Below, piece by piece: positions 7,289 through 14,556 of a stretch of DNA of 15,259 nucleotides. The stretch lies in contig JADFYC010000023.1 of NCBI GenBank assembly GCA_015233295.1, forward strand, positions 3,817 through 19,075, written 5' to 3'. Made by a program: the position numbers and the translations under genes. Under the pieces are notes generated by a model. That model made no database searches and was not told the DNA's origin. It worked only from the letters and a program-made list of their open reading frames with translations. Within the stretch, counting starts at the first letter, position 1, and each line of letters opens with the position of its first letter. The DNA is from Deltaproteobacteria bacterium (GTDB taxonomy: Bacteria > Desulfobacterota > JADFXK01).

Positions 7289-8299
7289 ATGCTGCCATAT
7301 CTATTCAACGTCGGCCATGCCGCACTCGCCCGAACCAATCTGTCGGACAACTATCCCGACCACGACGCTACATCCGACCATTTCCTGGGCGCCCACCTGG
7401 AGCAGATGTCTAAAAAAGAACTCATCGCCCTTATCCACCAGCAGGCCCGGGATGCATCAAAAAACGGGGCCAGACTGGCCACATCGGAAAATGAGTTGGC
7501 GGAAAAGGACGCCGAATTATCCAAGCTCAAGCAGTCCCTGGTCCGGGCTAACCTGAAACTGCATTATGCCCAGGAAGCCGGACAGGCCGCAGAACAAGCC
7601 AAAATGAATTTTCTGACCGCTATGTCTCATGAATTGCGTACTCCGTTAAATGGCATCATCGGATTCTCTCAGATTCTTGAGGATGGCTATGCCGGCTGCC
7701 TGACCCCCAGACAAAATGAATTCGTTCGTGATATTCATCAATGCGGAAGTCATCTGGCTGACCTCATCAACGATATCCTGACCTTGGCCGCCATGGAAAA
7801 GGAGACTCCTAATTTTTCCATGACATCCCTGGAGGTCAAGCGCCTCATCGAAAAAGGTCTGGAATCGGTAGATGATCTGGTCACCGGACGTGATCTTCAA
7901 TTTGATATAAAGATATCCGAGGAGTTGAGTGGCCGAAGCATTTTGGGAGATGTACCCAGTCTTAGCAGAGCCATTTCCCATGTCATATCCAATGCTATTA
8001 ATTTTACTTTCGACCAGGGGAAGATCACTATTGAAGTCAGCCTCAACGAAGGCCAATTAGTTATCGGTGTCGCAGATACGGGGATCGGCCTGGCCCCCGA
8101 ACACCGGGAACGGATATTTGATCCATTTTATCAAGTTCGGAGTGGAATTTGTGGCAAGTCGCCCGGCCTGGGCCTGGGCTTAACTCTGGCCCGCCGGATC
8201 GTGGAATTACATGGCGGAAAACTCTGGGCGGAGAGCGAAGGGGAAGGAAAAGGCTCCAGGGTCTATATGCTGTTACCTTTAATCATGCCCGTGGCTTGA
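7289..8299 (+). CDS. Soluble sensor histidine kinase (HisKA-HATPase), orphan
   Basis: The 336-residue protein autophosphorylates on a histidine and should donate phosphate to a response regulator. No membrane helix or recognisable PAS or GAF sensor domain is seen. Residues 1-60 are of unknown type and 60-107 form a charged coiled coil that leads into the HisKA domain, where His114 is the phosphorylated residue (FLTAMSHELRTPLNGIIGFS). The ATPase domain has N-box Asn235, a G1 box DTGIG (263-267) and a G2 box GLGLGL (293-298), all intact. The ATG at 7289 is supported by a strong AGGAGGG 7 bases upstream. A sigma-54 promoter drives it. The gene converges on rlmB with a gap of only 14 bases, and no response regulator gene is adjacent, so its partner must be elsewhere; the receiver proteins of the nearby Wsp-like cluster are possible but unproven partners. 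Confidence 0.93.
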   Translation: MLPYLFNVGHAALARTNLSDNYPDHDATSDHFLGAHLEQMSKKELIALIHQQARDASKNGARLATSENELAEKDAELSKLKQSLVRANLKLHYAQEAGQAAEQAKMNFLTAMSHELRTPLNGIIGFSQILEDGYAGCLTPRQNEFVRDIHQCGSHLADLINDILTLAAMEKETPNFSMTSLEVKRLIEKGLESVDDLVTGRDLQFDIKISEELSGRSILGDVPSLSRAISHVISNAINFTFDQGKITIEVSLNEGQLVIGVADTGIGLAPEHRERIFDPFYQVRSGICGKSPGLGLGLTLARRIVELHGGKLWAESEGEGKGSRVYMLLPLIMPVA

Positions 8300-8313
8300 T
8301 CCTACTGGTGATC

Positions 8314-9072
8314 TTAAGAAATGTTAATCCCGGATGGCGGAGACCACCTCTTCGCCATTTCAAACATCAAGATCCCCCCCGCCACCGAAACGTTCAAGGA
8401 CGGCACTTTGGGATTCAACGGAATCGTGACCAGGTAATCGCAGGTCTTGGCAATCAGCGGCCTCAGTCCCTTATCTTCACTGCCCAGGACCAAAACCATC
8501 CGCTCGGCATAATCCGTAGCTCGATAGTCAACCCCGTTCTGAACCGTGGCCCCGTAAATCCAAAACCCGGAATCTTTTAACTGCTGCAGGCTCTGAGCCA
8601 GATTCGGGGCCCGCACTACCGACACATGGGCCAGGGCGCCGGCCGCGGTCTTCTGGACAGTGGGCGTGATCAGGGTACTCCGGTGGGTGGTAACAATGAC
8701 TGCCTGGACCTGGGCCGCCGCGGCCGTCCTGATCAAAGCCCCCAGGTTGTGAGGATCAGTAATCCCATCCAAGGCCAGCAAAGCAAATGGTCCGGACACG
8801 GCAGAGACCCGGCTTAGGACATCTTCCATTCCAACATACTGATAAGGCGCGACCAGGGCCACGACCCCCTGATGTAGAATCTCGGGATACTTCTGATCCA
8901 TCATCCGCCGCGGCAAGGTGGCCACCTTAATGTGGTTCATTCGAGCCAGCTCAATAATCTTATTTAATCGTTCGTCACGCCTTTCGGCGGCTGCCACGAT
9001 CTGGTTAATCTGATCAGGTATCTCCTTGAGGGCTTCGAACACGGGATTTATGCCGGCAATCAGATCGGTCAT
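8314..9072 (-). CDS. rlmB: SPOUT-family 23S rRNA (guanosine-2'-O)-methyltransferase RlmB
   Basis: RlmB (TrmH/SpoU family) methylates the 2'-OH of a guanosine in the peptidyl-transferase loop of 23S rRNA (G2251 in E. coli) using S-adenosylmethionine. The 252-residue protein begins with the family signature IAGINPVFEAL (small RNA-binding substrate domain, about 1-78) and then has the knotted catalytic domain: motif 1 DPHNLGALIRTA (107-118, Asn109 and Arg115), motif 2 LGSEDKGLRPL (196-206) and motif 3 IPLNPKVPSLNVSVA (217-231). Motif 2 has Asp where Gly is more usual (GSEGKG). Its ATG overlaps the gmk stop by 4 bases (ATGA), with GAGG 5 bases upstream, so the two are translationally coupled. Another TrmH-family specificity cannot be excluded. 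Confidence 0.92.
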   Translation of the reverse strand: MTDLIAGINPVFEALKEIPDQINQIVAAAERRDERLNKIIELARMNHIKVATLPRRMMDQKYPEILHQGVVALVAPYQYVGMEDVLSRVSAVSGPFALLALDGITDPHNLGALIRTAAAAQVQAVIVTTHRSTLITPTVQKTAAGALAHVSVVRAPNLAQSLQQLKDSGFWIYGATVQNGVDYRATDYAERMVLVLGSEDKGLRPLIAKTCDYLVTIPLNPKVPSLNVSVAGGILMFEMAKRWSPPSGINIS

Positions 9073-9692
9073 ATCGCCTCATCCCAATGAAGAAGAAGAT
9101 CCTCAACCTTGGTGGCGCAATGGCTCACCCGAAGACGTTCCGCAGTGAATATGGATAATATTTCCATTAAGGCTCGGTCGACTTCCTGGTTAATGATCAT
9201 GTAATCAAATTCATTAAAGAACTCTATTTCCTGGCGGGCGTTGGCCAGCCTGAGTCTCAGGCTCTCCGGGGCCTCGGAGCCCCGCCCCGTTAGTCGGGCT
9301 TTAAGTTCATGAAAAGAAGGCGGAGCAATCATGATATAAACGGCTTCAGGATAATGTCGTTTAATGTTTATAGCGCCCTGGATATCTATATCCAAAAGCA
9401 AATCCCGGCCCTGCTCCAGGCTCCGGTTGATCATAAACTTGGACGTGCCGTAATAATTACCGTGCACCCGAGCCCATTCGACAAAGGCTCCGCTCTCGAC
9501 CATGGTATTGAATTCTGCTTTCCCGACAAAAAAATAATCCTGCCCCGGCACCTCTCGCTGCCGTGGAGAGCGGGTCGTGTGGGACACGGAAAAATCGACA
9601 TTCTCCAATTGCCCCAGGAGACGCCGAATAATGGTCGTCTTACCGGTACCTGAAGGAGCGGTAATCACGTAAAGTTGTCCGGCCACGCTCAT
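9069..9692 (-). CDS. gmk: Guanylate kinase
   Basis: It phosphorylates GMP (and dGMP) with ATP to GDP, an essential cytosolic step of guanine nucleotide supply and therefore also of GTP for c-di-GMP synthesis. The 207-residue length is standard. The P-loop is APSGTGKTT (12-20); the GMP-binding segment is SVSHTTRSPR...GQDYFFV (35-56); the lid and core motifs LLLDIDIQGA (98-107) and the Arg-rich stretch RLRLANARQEI (146-156) are present. Its start overlaps the remA stop by 4 bases, with a purine-rich AAGGAAGG just before the ATG. The stop overlaps the rlmB start. Confidence 0.97.
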   Translation of the reverse strand: MSVAGQLYVITAPSGTGKTTIIRRLLGQLENVDFSVSHTTRSPRQREVPGQDYFFVGKAEFNTMVESGAFVEWARVHGNYYGTSKFMINRSLEQGRDLLLDIDIQGAINIKRHYPEAVYIMIAPPSFHELKARLTGRGSEAPESLRLRLANARQEIEFFNEFDYMIINQEVDRALMEILSIFTAERLRVSHCATKVEDLLLHWDEAI

Positions 9693-9967
9693 CCTTCCTT
9701 ATCTTTTGCTTTTTCCTTAGACAGGACATCGGCCCCAAACCGCTGGGCTATGGTTTCAGATTGAATCGCCGATAGGATAACATGATTACTGTCGGTAATG
9801 ATCACCGACCGGGTTCTCCGACCCATGGTCGCGTCGACCAACCGCTTGGCGTCTTTGGCCTCCTCCTTGAGCCGTTTCATGGGCGCAGATCCTGGATTGA
9901 CAATGGTCACGATCCGGTCTATGACCACAAAATTACCAAAACCGACATTAATGAGTTTGCTTTCCAT
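9689..9967 (-). CDS. remA: RemA/DUF370 family extracellular matrix regulator homologue
   Basis: The 92-residue protein matches the DUF370/RemA family over nearly its whole length: KLINVGFGN near the N terminus, VNPGSAPMKRL in the middle and MGRRTRSVIITDSNHVILSAIQSETIAQRF in the second half. In Bacillus subtilis RemA is a DNA-binding regulator of biofilm matrix and osmoprotection genes that assembles into ring-like arcs. In Gram-negative genomes of this type the protein is usually found, as here, between yicC and gmk, and its role is not settled. The C-terminal tail (LSKEKAKDKEG) is charged and longer than in Bacillus. Its ATG follows an 83-base gap after yicC, with a weak GGTGGG close to the start; it overlaps gmk by 4 bases. 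Confidence 0.92.
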   Translation of the reverse strand: MESKLINVGFGNFVVIDRIVTIVNPGSAPMKRLKEEAKDAKRLVDATMGRRTRSVIITDSNHVILSAIQSETIAQRFGADVLSKEKAKDKEG

Positions 9968-10050
9968 AGCCCACCGGTAAAATTACAATAATCAGAGGCC
10001 GAGTTCAGACGTTTCAAGCTGAGTTTCATTGTAACGATATTGCCTGCATC

Positions 10051-10929
10051 CTATTCAATGTTTTGGACTTGCTCCCTGATCCGTTCCAGTTCTCCCTTAA
10101 TCTCGACCACGACGTGGGAGGCCGCGGCGTTGCCGACTTTCGACCCAATCGTATTGGCTTCCCGGCCCATTTCCTGAATCAAGAAGTCGAGCCGGCGGCC
10201 GACCGGTTCCGGCAATTCCAGAAAGTGGCGAAACTGGTGGATGTGGCTCTTTGACCTGACCAATTCTTCAGTGATGTCGCTTCGTTCTGCAAAGTAAGCC
10301 GCTTCTTGGAACAGCCGTTGCTGGTCAATCTCCGTTTGTCCCAAAAGCACCTTCATGCGCTCCCCCAGCCTGGTTTGATGCAACTGGAGCACCTCATCGG
10401 CGGTCTTCTCCAACTCCCCCAGCAGGCTCAGGATGCGGTCGAGCCGGGAAATGAGATCATCGGCCAGGTTCCGCCCTTCGGCCTGTCTCATGATATCCAG
10501 GTTATCAAATGCTTCATTCAAGCAGTCCTGAATCACCGGCCAGGCGGCATCCACGTCTTCATCATTCCGCTTCGGGACGACAATATCATTTACCCGGAGC
10601 AAATGGACCAGTTCCACCTTGTCATCCAGTCCCAGGGCCTCGTTGAGCGAACTGAGGGCCGCGTGCAATTGCCGGGCTAAGGGCAGATTGACCTCAAAAG
10701 CGTCGACCCGATCCGGTAGGGAGTCGGTGGTGATGGTCAAATCTACTCGCCCCCGGTCTATCCGGGCGGCTGCCACTGCCTTGATCCGATCCTCCAGAGC
10801 ATAGTATTTCCGTGGCAAATGTAAGCTGACATCGCGGTGACGGTTATTAACCGTCTTTATCTCAATCGCGGTGTTGGAATCGCCCTGGCTTACCTTGGCT
10901 GAGCCAAAAGCCGTCATACTCCGAATCAT
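10051..10929 (-). CDS. yicC: YicC/YloC family endoribonuclease
   Basis: YicC-type proteins are reported endoribonucleases linked to small-RNA turnover. The 292-residue protein has the family N terminus (MIRSMTAFGSA, followed by EIKTVNNRHRDVSLHLPRK) and the DUF1732 C-terminal domain, with RSKSHIHQFRHFLE and a strongly conserved end FLIQEMGREANTIGSKVGNA, followed by VVEIKGELERIREQVQNIE. Length is typical (about 290). The ATG overlaps the DUF4416 stop by 4 bases, with AAGGA about 6 bases upstream. The 83 bases between it and remA contain no clear hairpin and no convincing promoter, so the cluster may be transcribed through. Confidence 0.94.
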   Translation of the reverse strand: MIRSMTAFGSAKVSQGDSNTAIEIKTVNNRHRDVSLHLPRKYYALEDRIKAVAAARIDRGRVDLTITTDSLPDRVDAFEVNLPLARQLHAALSSLNEALGLDDKVELVHLLRVNDIVVPKRNDEDVDAAWPVIQDCLNEAFDNLDIMRQAEGRNLADDLISRLDRILSLLGELEKTADEVLQLHQTRLGERMKVLLGQTEIDQQRLFQEAAYFAERSDITEELVRSKSHIHQFRHFLELPEPVGRRLDFLIQEMGREANTIGSKVGNAAASHVVVEIKGELERIREQVQNIE

Positions 10930-11486
10930 GAACCATCCTTGCCTGCCGTTGTCCGGCTTTGCACTTCTTTAAGTTGATAAATGTAGATGCGTCTGATGCG
11001 ATGAAATGCGATCAGCAGTTCTTCCGAGGCGTAATCCGGATATGTCCAGGGCAAAGGCTGGTATCTCCCTTGGGTGAACAGCAAAGTTAAATCCGCGTAG
11101 ATACCTTTGGTCAAGGGAATCCGGTGGGTAAAATTCTTGCCCGTGGCCAGGACAAGCCGCTCCCGGGAGATGACTCCGGGGTCGATGTTGACCCGTCGCC
11201 CGGCCTCCGCCGCCGTAGCCTGCTCGTATTCATTGGTGATCAGCTTGACCCCCGGGAGTTCTTCGAATTGAATCAGGCCTTGAAACGAGATCACTCGCCG
11301 AAACAAGGGCCGACCCATCTCCCGGTCATAGTAATCCGTCTGATCAAACGGAATCACCCGGCTGACCAGGTCTGCTTCGCCATAAACCCCGGACAAAAAT
11401 TTGATCGTCTCATTGAGCCGCCTCCGGTCGAGGCCGAAGATGCTCACGATCAATTTCACCGGGTCAAAGGGACGGGGGGTACTCAT
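10926..11486 (-). CDS. DUF4416 family protein
   Basis: This 186-residue protein has no known biochemical role. It shows the features I associate with DUF4416: PVKLIVSIFG near the N terminus, the segment FDQTDYYDREMG, FEELPGVKLITNEYE, the very conserved RRVNIDPGVISRERLVLATGKNFTHRIPL, and GIYADLTLLFTQGRYQPLPWTYPDY. No signal peptide or membrane helix is seen, so it is probably cytosolic. Its stop overlaps the yicC start, which suggests a linked role in RNA or ribosome metabolism, though this is guilt by association. A GGAAA lies directly before the ATG; ribosome-site support is weak. It follows the alkD-like gene by 61 bases on the same strand. Confidence 0.85.
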   Translation of the reverse strand: MSTPRPFDPVKLIVSIFGLDRRRLNETIKFLSGVYGEADLVSRVIPFDQTDYYDREMGRPLFRRVISFQGLIQFEELPGVKLITNEYEQATAAEAGRRVNIDPGVISRERLVLATGKNFTHRIPLTKGIYADLTLLFTQGRYQPLPWTYPDYASEELLIAFHRIRRIYIYQLKEVQSRTTAGKDGS

Positions 11487-11547
11487 TTTCCGGCATTCCC
11501 AACCTTTGGAAAAAAATCATCTGGTCTCGTTCGCACCCGGTTCGCCA

Positions 11548-12255
11548 TCAATCTCTCTTCAGGTAGTACTTTCGCTTTAGCGGTTCAAATTTCTCGATAG
11601 CATATCGAAGCATCACCCGGGGCATTATTTTATAATGCTGAATTAGAAATATTTCTTCCGTAACCAAGTCAACTTTTCCCACTTCCCGGAGCATCCACCC
11701 CACCGCCTTATGAATCAGATCGTGTTTGTCGGGGAACAATTCTGCGGCGATCTTTAAGGTGTCTTCGAACTGGCCCTTCTTGATCAGGGGAAATGTCCCC
11801 ATAATAGAAATTCTTCTCTCCCAGAGATCGGCCGATTTCGACATGCGATATAATATGGTTCTTTGCCCAGGGTTAACCAGGAGATAGGCCCCGACTATCT
11901 TGGGCGCCGAGAGATCAACCAAATCCCAGTTGTTCACGCATTTGGTCCGGCTGAGATAGAAATCAAATATAATCTTCTTCTCATCGGGGTGGGCCAGTTC
12001 AAACTTCCTGACCAGGATCAGCAAAGCGGTGAGCCGGCATTCGTGAATCCGGTCATCAAGCAACAGCCCCACTTCGTCCAGACTCAACTCGACATATTTT
12101 CGGGCGATCCGGCGTTGCTCCGGCACGGTCACGCCGACAAACACATCCCCTTCCCCGTACTCCCCCGGACCGGTTTTGAAAAAACCCGCCAGATGCTGAG
12201 CCTTCTCGGGGCGACCAAGTGCCTCAAGTTCTTGTTTAACCGCTGATGCCGACAT
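11548..12255 (-). CDS. alkD: AlkD-like DNA alkylation repair glycosylase
   Basis: AlkD enzymes are HEAT-like-repeat DNA glycosylases that excise positively charged N3- and N7-alkylpurines. With the ATG at 12255 the protein is 235 residues, close to Bacillus cereus AlkD (237). The key residues then fall at nearly identical numbers: Trp110 and Asp114 in NNWDLVDLSAP, Arg148 in LWERRISI, and Trp187 in HKAVGWMLREVGK, compared with Trp109, Asp113, Arg148 and Trp187 in AlkD. The frame is open upstream to 12342, but those 29 residues do not look like the family. No Shine-Dalgarno sequence precedes 12255, and a good promoter places the transcript start right at the ATG, so the mRNA may be leaderless. 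It is the first gene of the leftward run, 61 bases before DUF4416. Confidence 0.9.
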   Translation of the reverse strand: MSASAVKQELEALGRPEKAQHLAGFFKTGPGEYGEGDVFVGVTVPEQRRIARKYVELSLDEVGLLLDDRIHECRLTALLILVRKFELAHPDEKKIIFDFYLSRTKCVNNWDLVDLSAPKIVGAYLLVNPGQRTILYRMSKSADLWERRISIMGTFPLIKKGQFEDTLKIAAELFPDKHDLIHKAVGWMLREVGKVDLVTEEIFLIQHYKIMPRVMLRYAIEKFEPLKRKYYLKRD

Positions 12256-12262
12256 AGTACCA

Positions 12263-12291
12263 ATGATAATAACCTGTTGTTTCAAGATCAA
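12263..12291 (-). promoter_or_regulatory. Predicted sigma-70-type promoter of alkD-like gene (leaderless)
   Basis: Read on the minus strand, -35 TTGATC (12291-12286) and -10 TATCAT (12268-12263) are separated by exactly 17 bases and match consensus at 4 of 6 and 5 of 6 positions. The expected transcription start, 12256-12257, lies one or two bases before the ATG at 12255. Confidence 0.45.
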
Positions 12292-12575
12292 AATTCGTTG
12301 TCCCGACCTGAGAGGAAACCGGACGGATACGGTACAGAGCATGGCCCCTATCGTCTATGACTATAATGGCTGCCAGGTTGTGTCAATCAATTTCTGCGAC
12401 TTCATGGTCGGAATAGGCGATCGGACTATTTTGGAGAAAGAAAGCAGTCATATCCTGCAGGGTTTCTCAATCCCGCGCCGGGTTGCTCCCATAAGCGGGG
12501 ATTAATCCTTAAGTGCCTTGGAAGACGGCCGAAGAATCAAACAAGACAATTAATCGGAGGCTGAGGAAAAAGCCT

Positions 12576-12604
12576 TTGTCTTTTGGGACTAATTTTGCTA
12601 AAAT
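12576..12604 (+). promoter_or_regulatory. Predicted promoter of the toxin-antitoxin remnant
   Basis: -35 TTGTCT (12576-12581) and -10 TAAAAT (12599-12604) with a 17-base spacer match consensus at 4 and 5 of 6 positions. Transcription would start near 12611, about 54 bases before the antitoxin ATG at 12665. Confidence 0.45.
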
Positions 12605-12664
12605 TTTGACCAGGACTTCTTGCTTGCATCATGAAAACAACCTCAACCGTCCGGGGGACCAAAA

Positions 12665-12930
12665 ATGAACACCGCGACCGATATGATCAAAGTAGACTCA
12701 AAGGTGGCCGCCGCCTATAACGCCGCCCCGCCGAACTACAAGAAAGGATTCAATAGGTTATTACGCTTTGGTTGGAAGATAAAGTACCAAAGACTTGGGA
12801 TGACTTGGATGAAGTAGAAGATGATGAACTGGCAGAGGCTATATGATACAGTCTACAGACGGCCAAACCGGAAGAGATGATGCCGCTCGGGGACTTCTTG
12901 GATGATGAGCAAAAGAGGCTGGGATATTAA
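12665..12930 (+). pseudogene. Broken antitoxin gene upstream of RelE/ParE-type toxin
   Basis: The frame from ATG 12665 reads MNTATDMIKVDSKVAAAYNA and continues to about codon 34, then runs into a non-family sequence and stops at 12815. A one-base shift near 12758-12769 restores a plausible, acidic protein (LWLEDKVPKTWDDLDEVEDD), which is interrupted once more by an in-frame TGA at 12844-12846 and then continues as SLQTAKPEEMMPLGDFLDDE to a TAA at 12928-12930. Intact, it would encode about 88 residues. The N terminus resembles antitoxins I recall paired with RelE/ParE-like toxins, and the toxin start lies 6 bases downstream. A GGGGG run (12653-12657) precedes the ATG by 7 bases. Sequencing error is an alternative to decay, but two separate lesions make decay more likely. 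The family itself is uncertain. Confidence 0.6.
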
Positions 12931-12936
12931 TTCTAT

Positions 12937-13215
12937 GTGAGGAAAATCATTGTGACATCGGCCTACCGTAGAAGTATGGAGCAACTTTCACCAGAAGCGG
13001 CTGTAAAGACAAATCGCTTTTTTGAGAAATACAGAGATGGCGTGTCTAATCCCATTGGTTGGTTTAACCTCAATAAGATAGCCGGACACCGAGGTTACGG
13101 ACGCTTACGTTTTGGAAAGTACCGCGTGGGAATCTTTCTTGACAAAGATCATCGGCACATTATCCTTACCTACGCAGGCAAACGGGGTGATTTTTATAAG
13201 CACTTTCCACATTAA
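12937..13215 (+). CDS. RelE/ParE superfamily type II toxin
   Basis: The 92-residue basic protein has the RelE/ParE fold signature: an N-terminal beta strand (KIIVTSAYRRSM), two helices (SPEAAVKTNRFFEKYRDG), and a C-terminal sheet reading GYGRLRFGKYRVGIFLDKDHRHIILTYAGKRGDFYKHFPH. The RLRFGKYRVGI and GKRGDFYKHFP motifs are typical. RelE members cut mRNA on the ribosome and ParE members poison gyrase; sequence alone does not tell which. The reading frame is intact and starts at GTG 12937 (TTC-TAT-GTG after the antitoxin TAA), with no good ribosome site nearby, as expected if translation was coupled to the antitoxin. Because the antitoxin is broken, the toxin may be inactive, poorly translated or neutralised from elsewhere. 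The locus is AT-rich relative to its neighbours, which suggests transfer. Confidence 0.82.
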   Translation: MRKIIVTSAYRRSMEQLSPEAAVKTNRFFEKYRDGVSNPIGWFNLNKIAGHRGYGRLRFGKYRVGIFLDKDHRHIILTYAGKRGDFYKHFPH

Positions 13216-13241
13216 TTTTCTTGCTTTTTCCCGTTGGATAT

Positions 13242-14456
13242 TCACATAGCCAGAGGAACCCTCCCAAAAACCACCTCCACTTTAAGCCCACCATGAGGCA
13301 AAATTAAGGACCGTTCCACGGTCAGGTTTAATCGCTCCTTGAACCGCTGATCCTTCGGCAGGACGATGGCAAAACGCCAACCGTGAAAATGTTTCTTGAT
13401 GCACCGACCCAGTTCTTTGACCAAGGCCAAGGCTGTTTGCCGCTCTTCCAGCCTGTTCCCGTATGGGGGATTGGCCACGACCAATCCGGAGGAGGCAGAA
13501 ATACCGGGTGCCGCGGCCTGGGTGAAATCATATTGTTGTAAAGTGAGATTACTTAGGACTCCGGCTGCTTCAGCATTTTGCCGGGCTGTGTCCAGAGCCG
13601 TGGGATCAACATCAGAGGCATGAATGGGCCCCGGAGTCTGATCCAGGATATGGCCTTCAGCTTGTTTCTTGAGATATTCCCAGGTGCGCGTCTTGAAGGC
13701 CGGCCACAGACAAAAACCAAACGTCCGATTCCGACCGGGGGGCATATTCCTGGCCAGCATGGCCGCCTCAATAGCAAAGGTTCCCGATCCGCAGGTCAGG
13801 TCCATCAGTGGCTCCCCAACCTCCCACTCGGAAGACAAAAGAATCCCGGCTGCCGTTGTTTCCCGGATGGGCGCCCGTCCGGGATAGATCCGATAGCCCC
13901 GTTTGTGGAGCCGCTCTCCCGTCATATCCAGGCTTAGGGTGCACCGTTTTCCCTCCATTCTGACGTACACCGCCTGCCCGTGATCTTCGTCTGATTCTCC
14001 CCCGGCGTCCTGAGAACTCCAGCCCAGCGTTTCCAGGCTGCCCCGCACTCCGTCGATAATGGTCCGGCTGATCAGCCCTGGGTGATCTAAGTAGGCGCCC
14101 TGTAAGGACAGCTTAACCACCGGCAGGAATCCCCGGCTCAAGAATGTATCCCATGGAACGGCCTGAGTCTTCCGGTAGACATCCTCAATGGCCCCAGCCC
14201 GAAATTCGGCCAGCCGCATCAATACCCGACCGGCGGACCGAAGATGCAAGTTAGCGCGATAGCCGTCCTCCAGGTGTCCGGAAAAGGCCACACCGCCACC
14301 CAGTTCAGTGATATTATCAACATCCAACCGATGCAATTCCGCTGCAGTCACCGGTTCCAACCCCGGCACAGTCACGGCGAAGTAATTATGCACCGGGGCA
14401 TGAACATATCTTTTGATCCTTCGTTCCAAGGTCTTTGCAGATATCACCATCAACAT
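13242..14456 (-). CDS. rlmL: THUMP-domain 23S rRNA (guanine-N2)-methyltransferase, RlmL type
   Basis: It uses S-adenosylmethionine to N2-methylate a guanine in 23S rRNA (G2445 for E. coli RlmL). The 404-residue protein corresponds to the RlmL half of the fused E. coli RlmKL. Domains: an N-terminal ferredoxin-like segment (YFAVTVPGLEPVTAAEL, 25-41), a THUMP RNA-binding domain (about 70-175), then the UPF0020 methyltransferase domain with GERLHKRGYR (180-189), APIRETTAAGIL (195-206), SAM motif I DLTCGSGTFAIEAAMLA (219-235), motif II SDVDP (281-285) and the catalytic NPPYG (329-333). All are intact. The first ATG (14456) is used; Met3 is an alternative, and no strong ribosome site is seen. It is on the same strand as fliG but separated by 193 bases with its own candidate promoter. 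Confidence 0.9.
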   Translation of the reverse strand: MLMVISAKTLERRIKRYVHAPVHNYFAVTVPGLEPVTAAELHRLDVDNITELGGGVAFSGHLEDGYRANLHLRSAGRVLMRLAEFRAGAIEDVYRKTQAVPWDTFLSRGFLPVVKLSLQGAYLDHPGLISRTIIDGVRGSLETLGWSSQDAGGESDEDHGQAVYVRMEGKRCTLSLDMTGERLHKRGYRIYPGRAPIRETTAAGILLSSEWEVGEPLMDLTCGSGTFAIEAAMLARNMPPGRNRTFGFCLWPAFKTRTWEYLKKQAEGHILDQTPGPIHASDVDPTALDTARQNAEAAGVLSNLTLQQYDFTQAAAPGISASSGLVVANPPYGNRLEERQTALALVKELGRCIKKHFHGWRFAIVLPKDQRFKERLNLTVERSLILPHGGLKVEVVFGRVPLAM

Positions 14457-14471
14457 CCATTCTAACTTGTC

Positions 14472-14480
14472 GTTATATCA
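14472..14480 (-). promoter_or_regulatory. Candidate extended -10 promoter of rlmL
   Basis: On the minus strand TGATATAAC (14480-14472) is an extended -10 element (TGnTATAAT with one mismatch). No good -35 is present. The predicted start would leave a leader of only about 10 bases before the ATG at 14456. Confidence 0.3.
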
Positions 14481-14556
14481 GGTTAAGAACTAATCGAAAC
14501 ATCATCCGGGAGTGCTTTGGACGATACTCTTCGCGGCCGCTTCTTAATAAGAAATC

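Larger units (their letters stand above)
12256..12664. other. 409-bp intergenic stretch between alkD and the toxin locus
   Basis: The only sizeable open frame (12263-12505, plus strand, 80 codons) resembles nothing I recognise and its start overlaps the alkD promoter, so I do not call it a gene. The stretch holds the alkD promoter on the left, a short AGGCT/AGCCT hairpin (12558-12575) followed by a T-rich run, and the candidate toxin-antitoxin promoter (12576-12604) on the right. Confidence 0.5.

Noticed and set aside
7218..7556. A 112-codon plus-strand frame overlapping the start of the histidine kinase
   Set aside because: Different frame from the kinase, begins inside the sigma-54 promoter, and shows low-complexity out-of-frame composition.
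12256..12342. N-terminal extension of 29 residues on the AlkD-like protein
   Set aside because: With the extension the key residues no longer align with AlkD numbering, and a promoter lies inside the extension.
12263..12505. An 80-codon plus-strand frame between alkD and the toxin locus
   Set aside because: No family resemblance, start lies inside the alkD promoter, and no ribosome-binding site was seen at the start.
13328..13937. Several overlapping frames of 60-120 codons inside the rlmL gene on both strands
   Set aside because: They are shadows of the well-supported methyltransferase frame and encode no recognisable motif.
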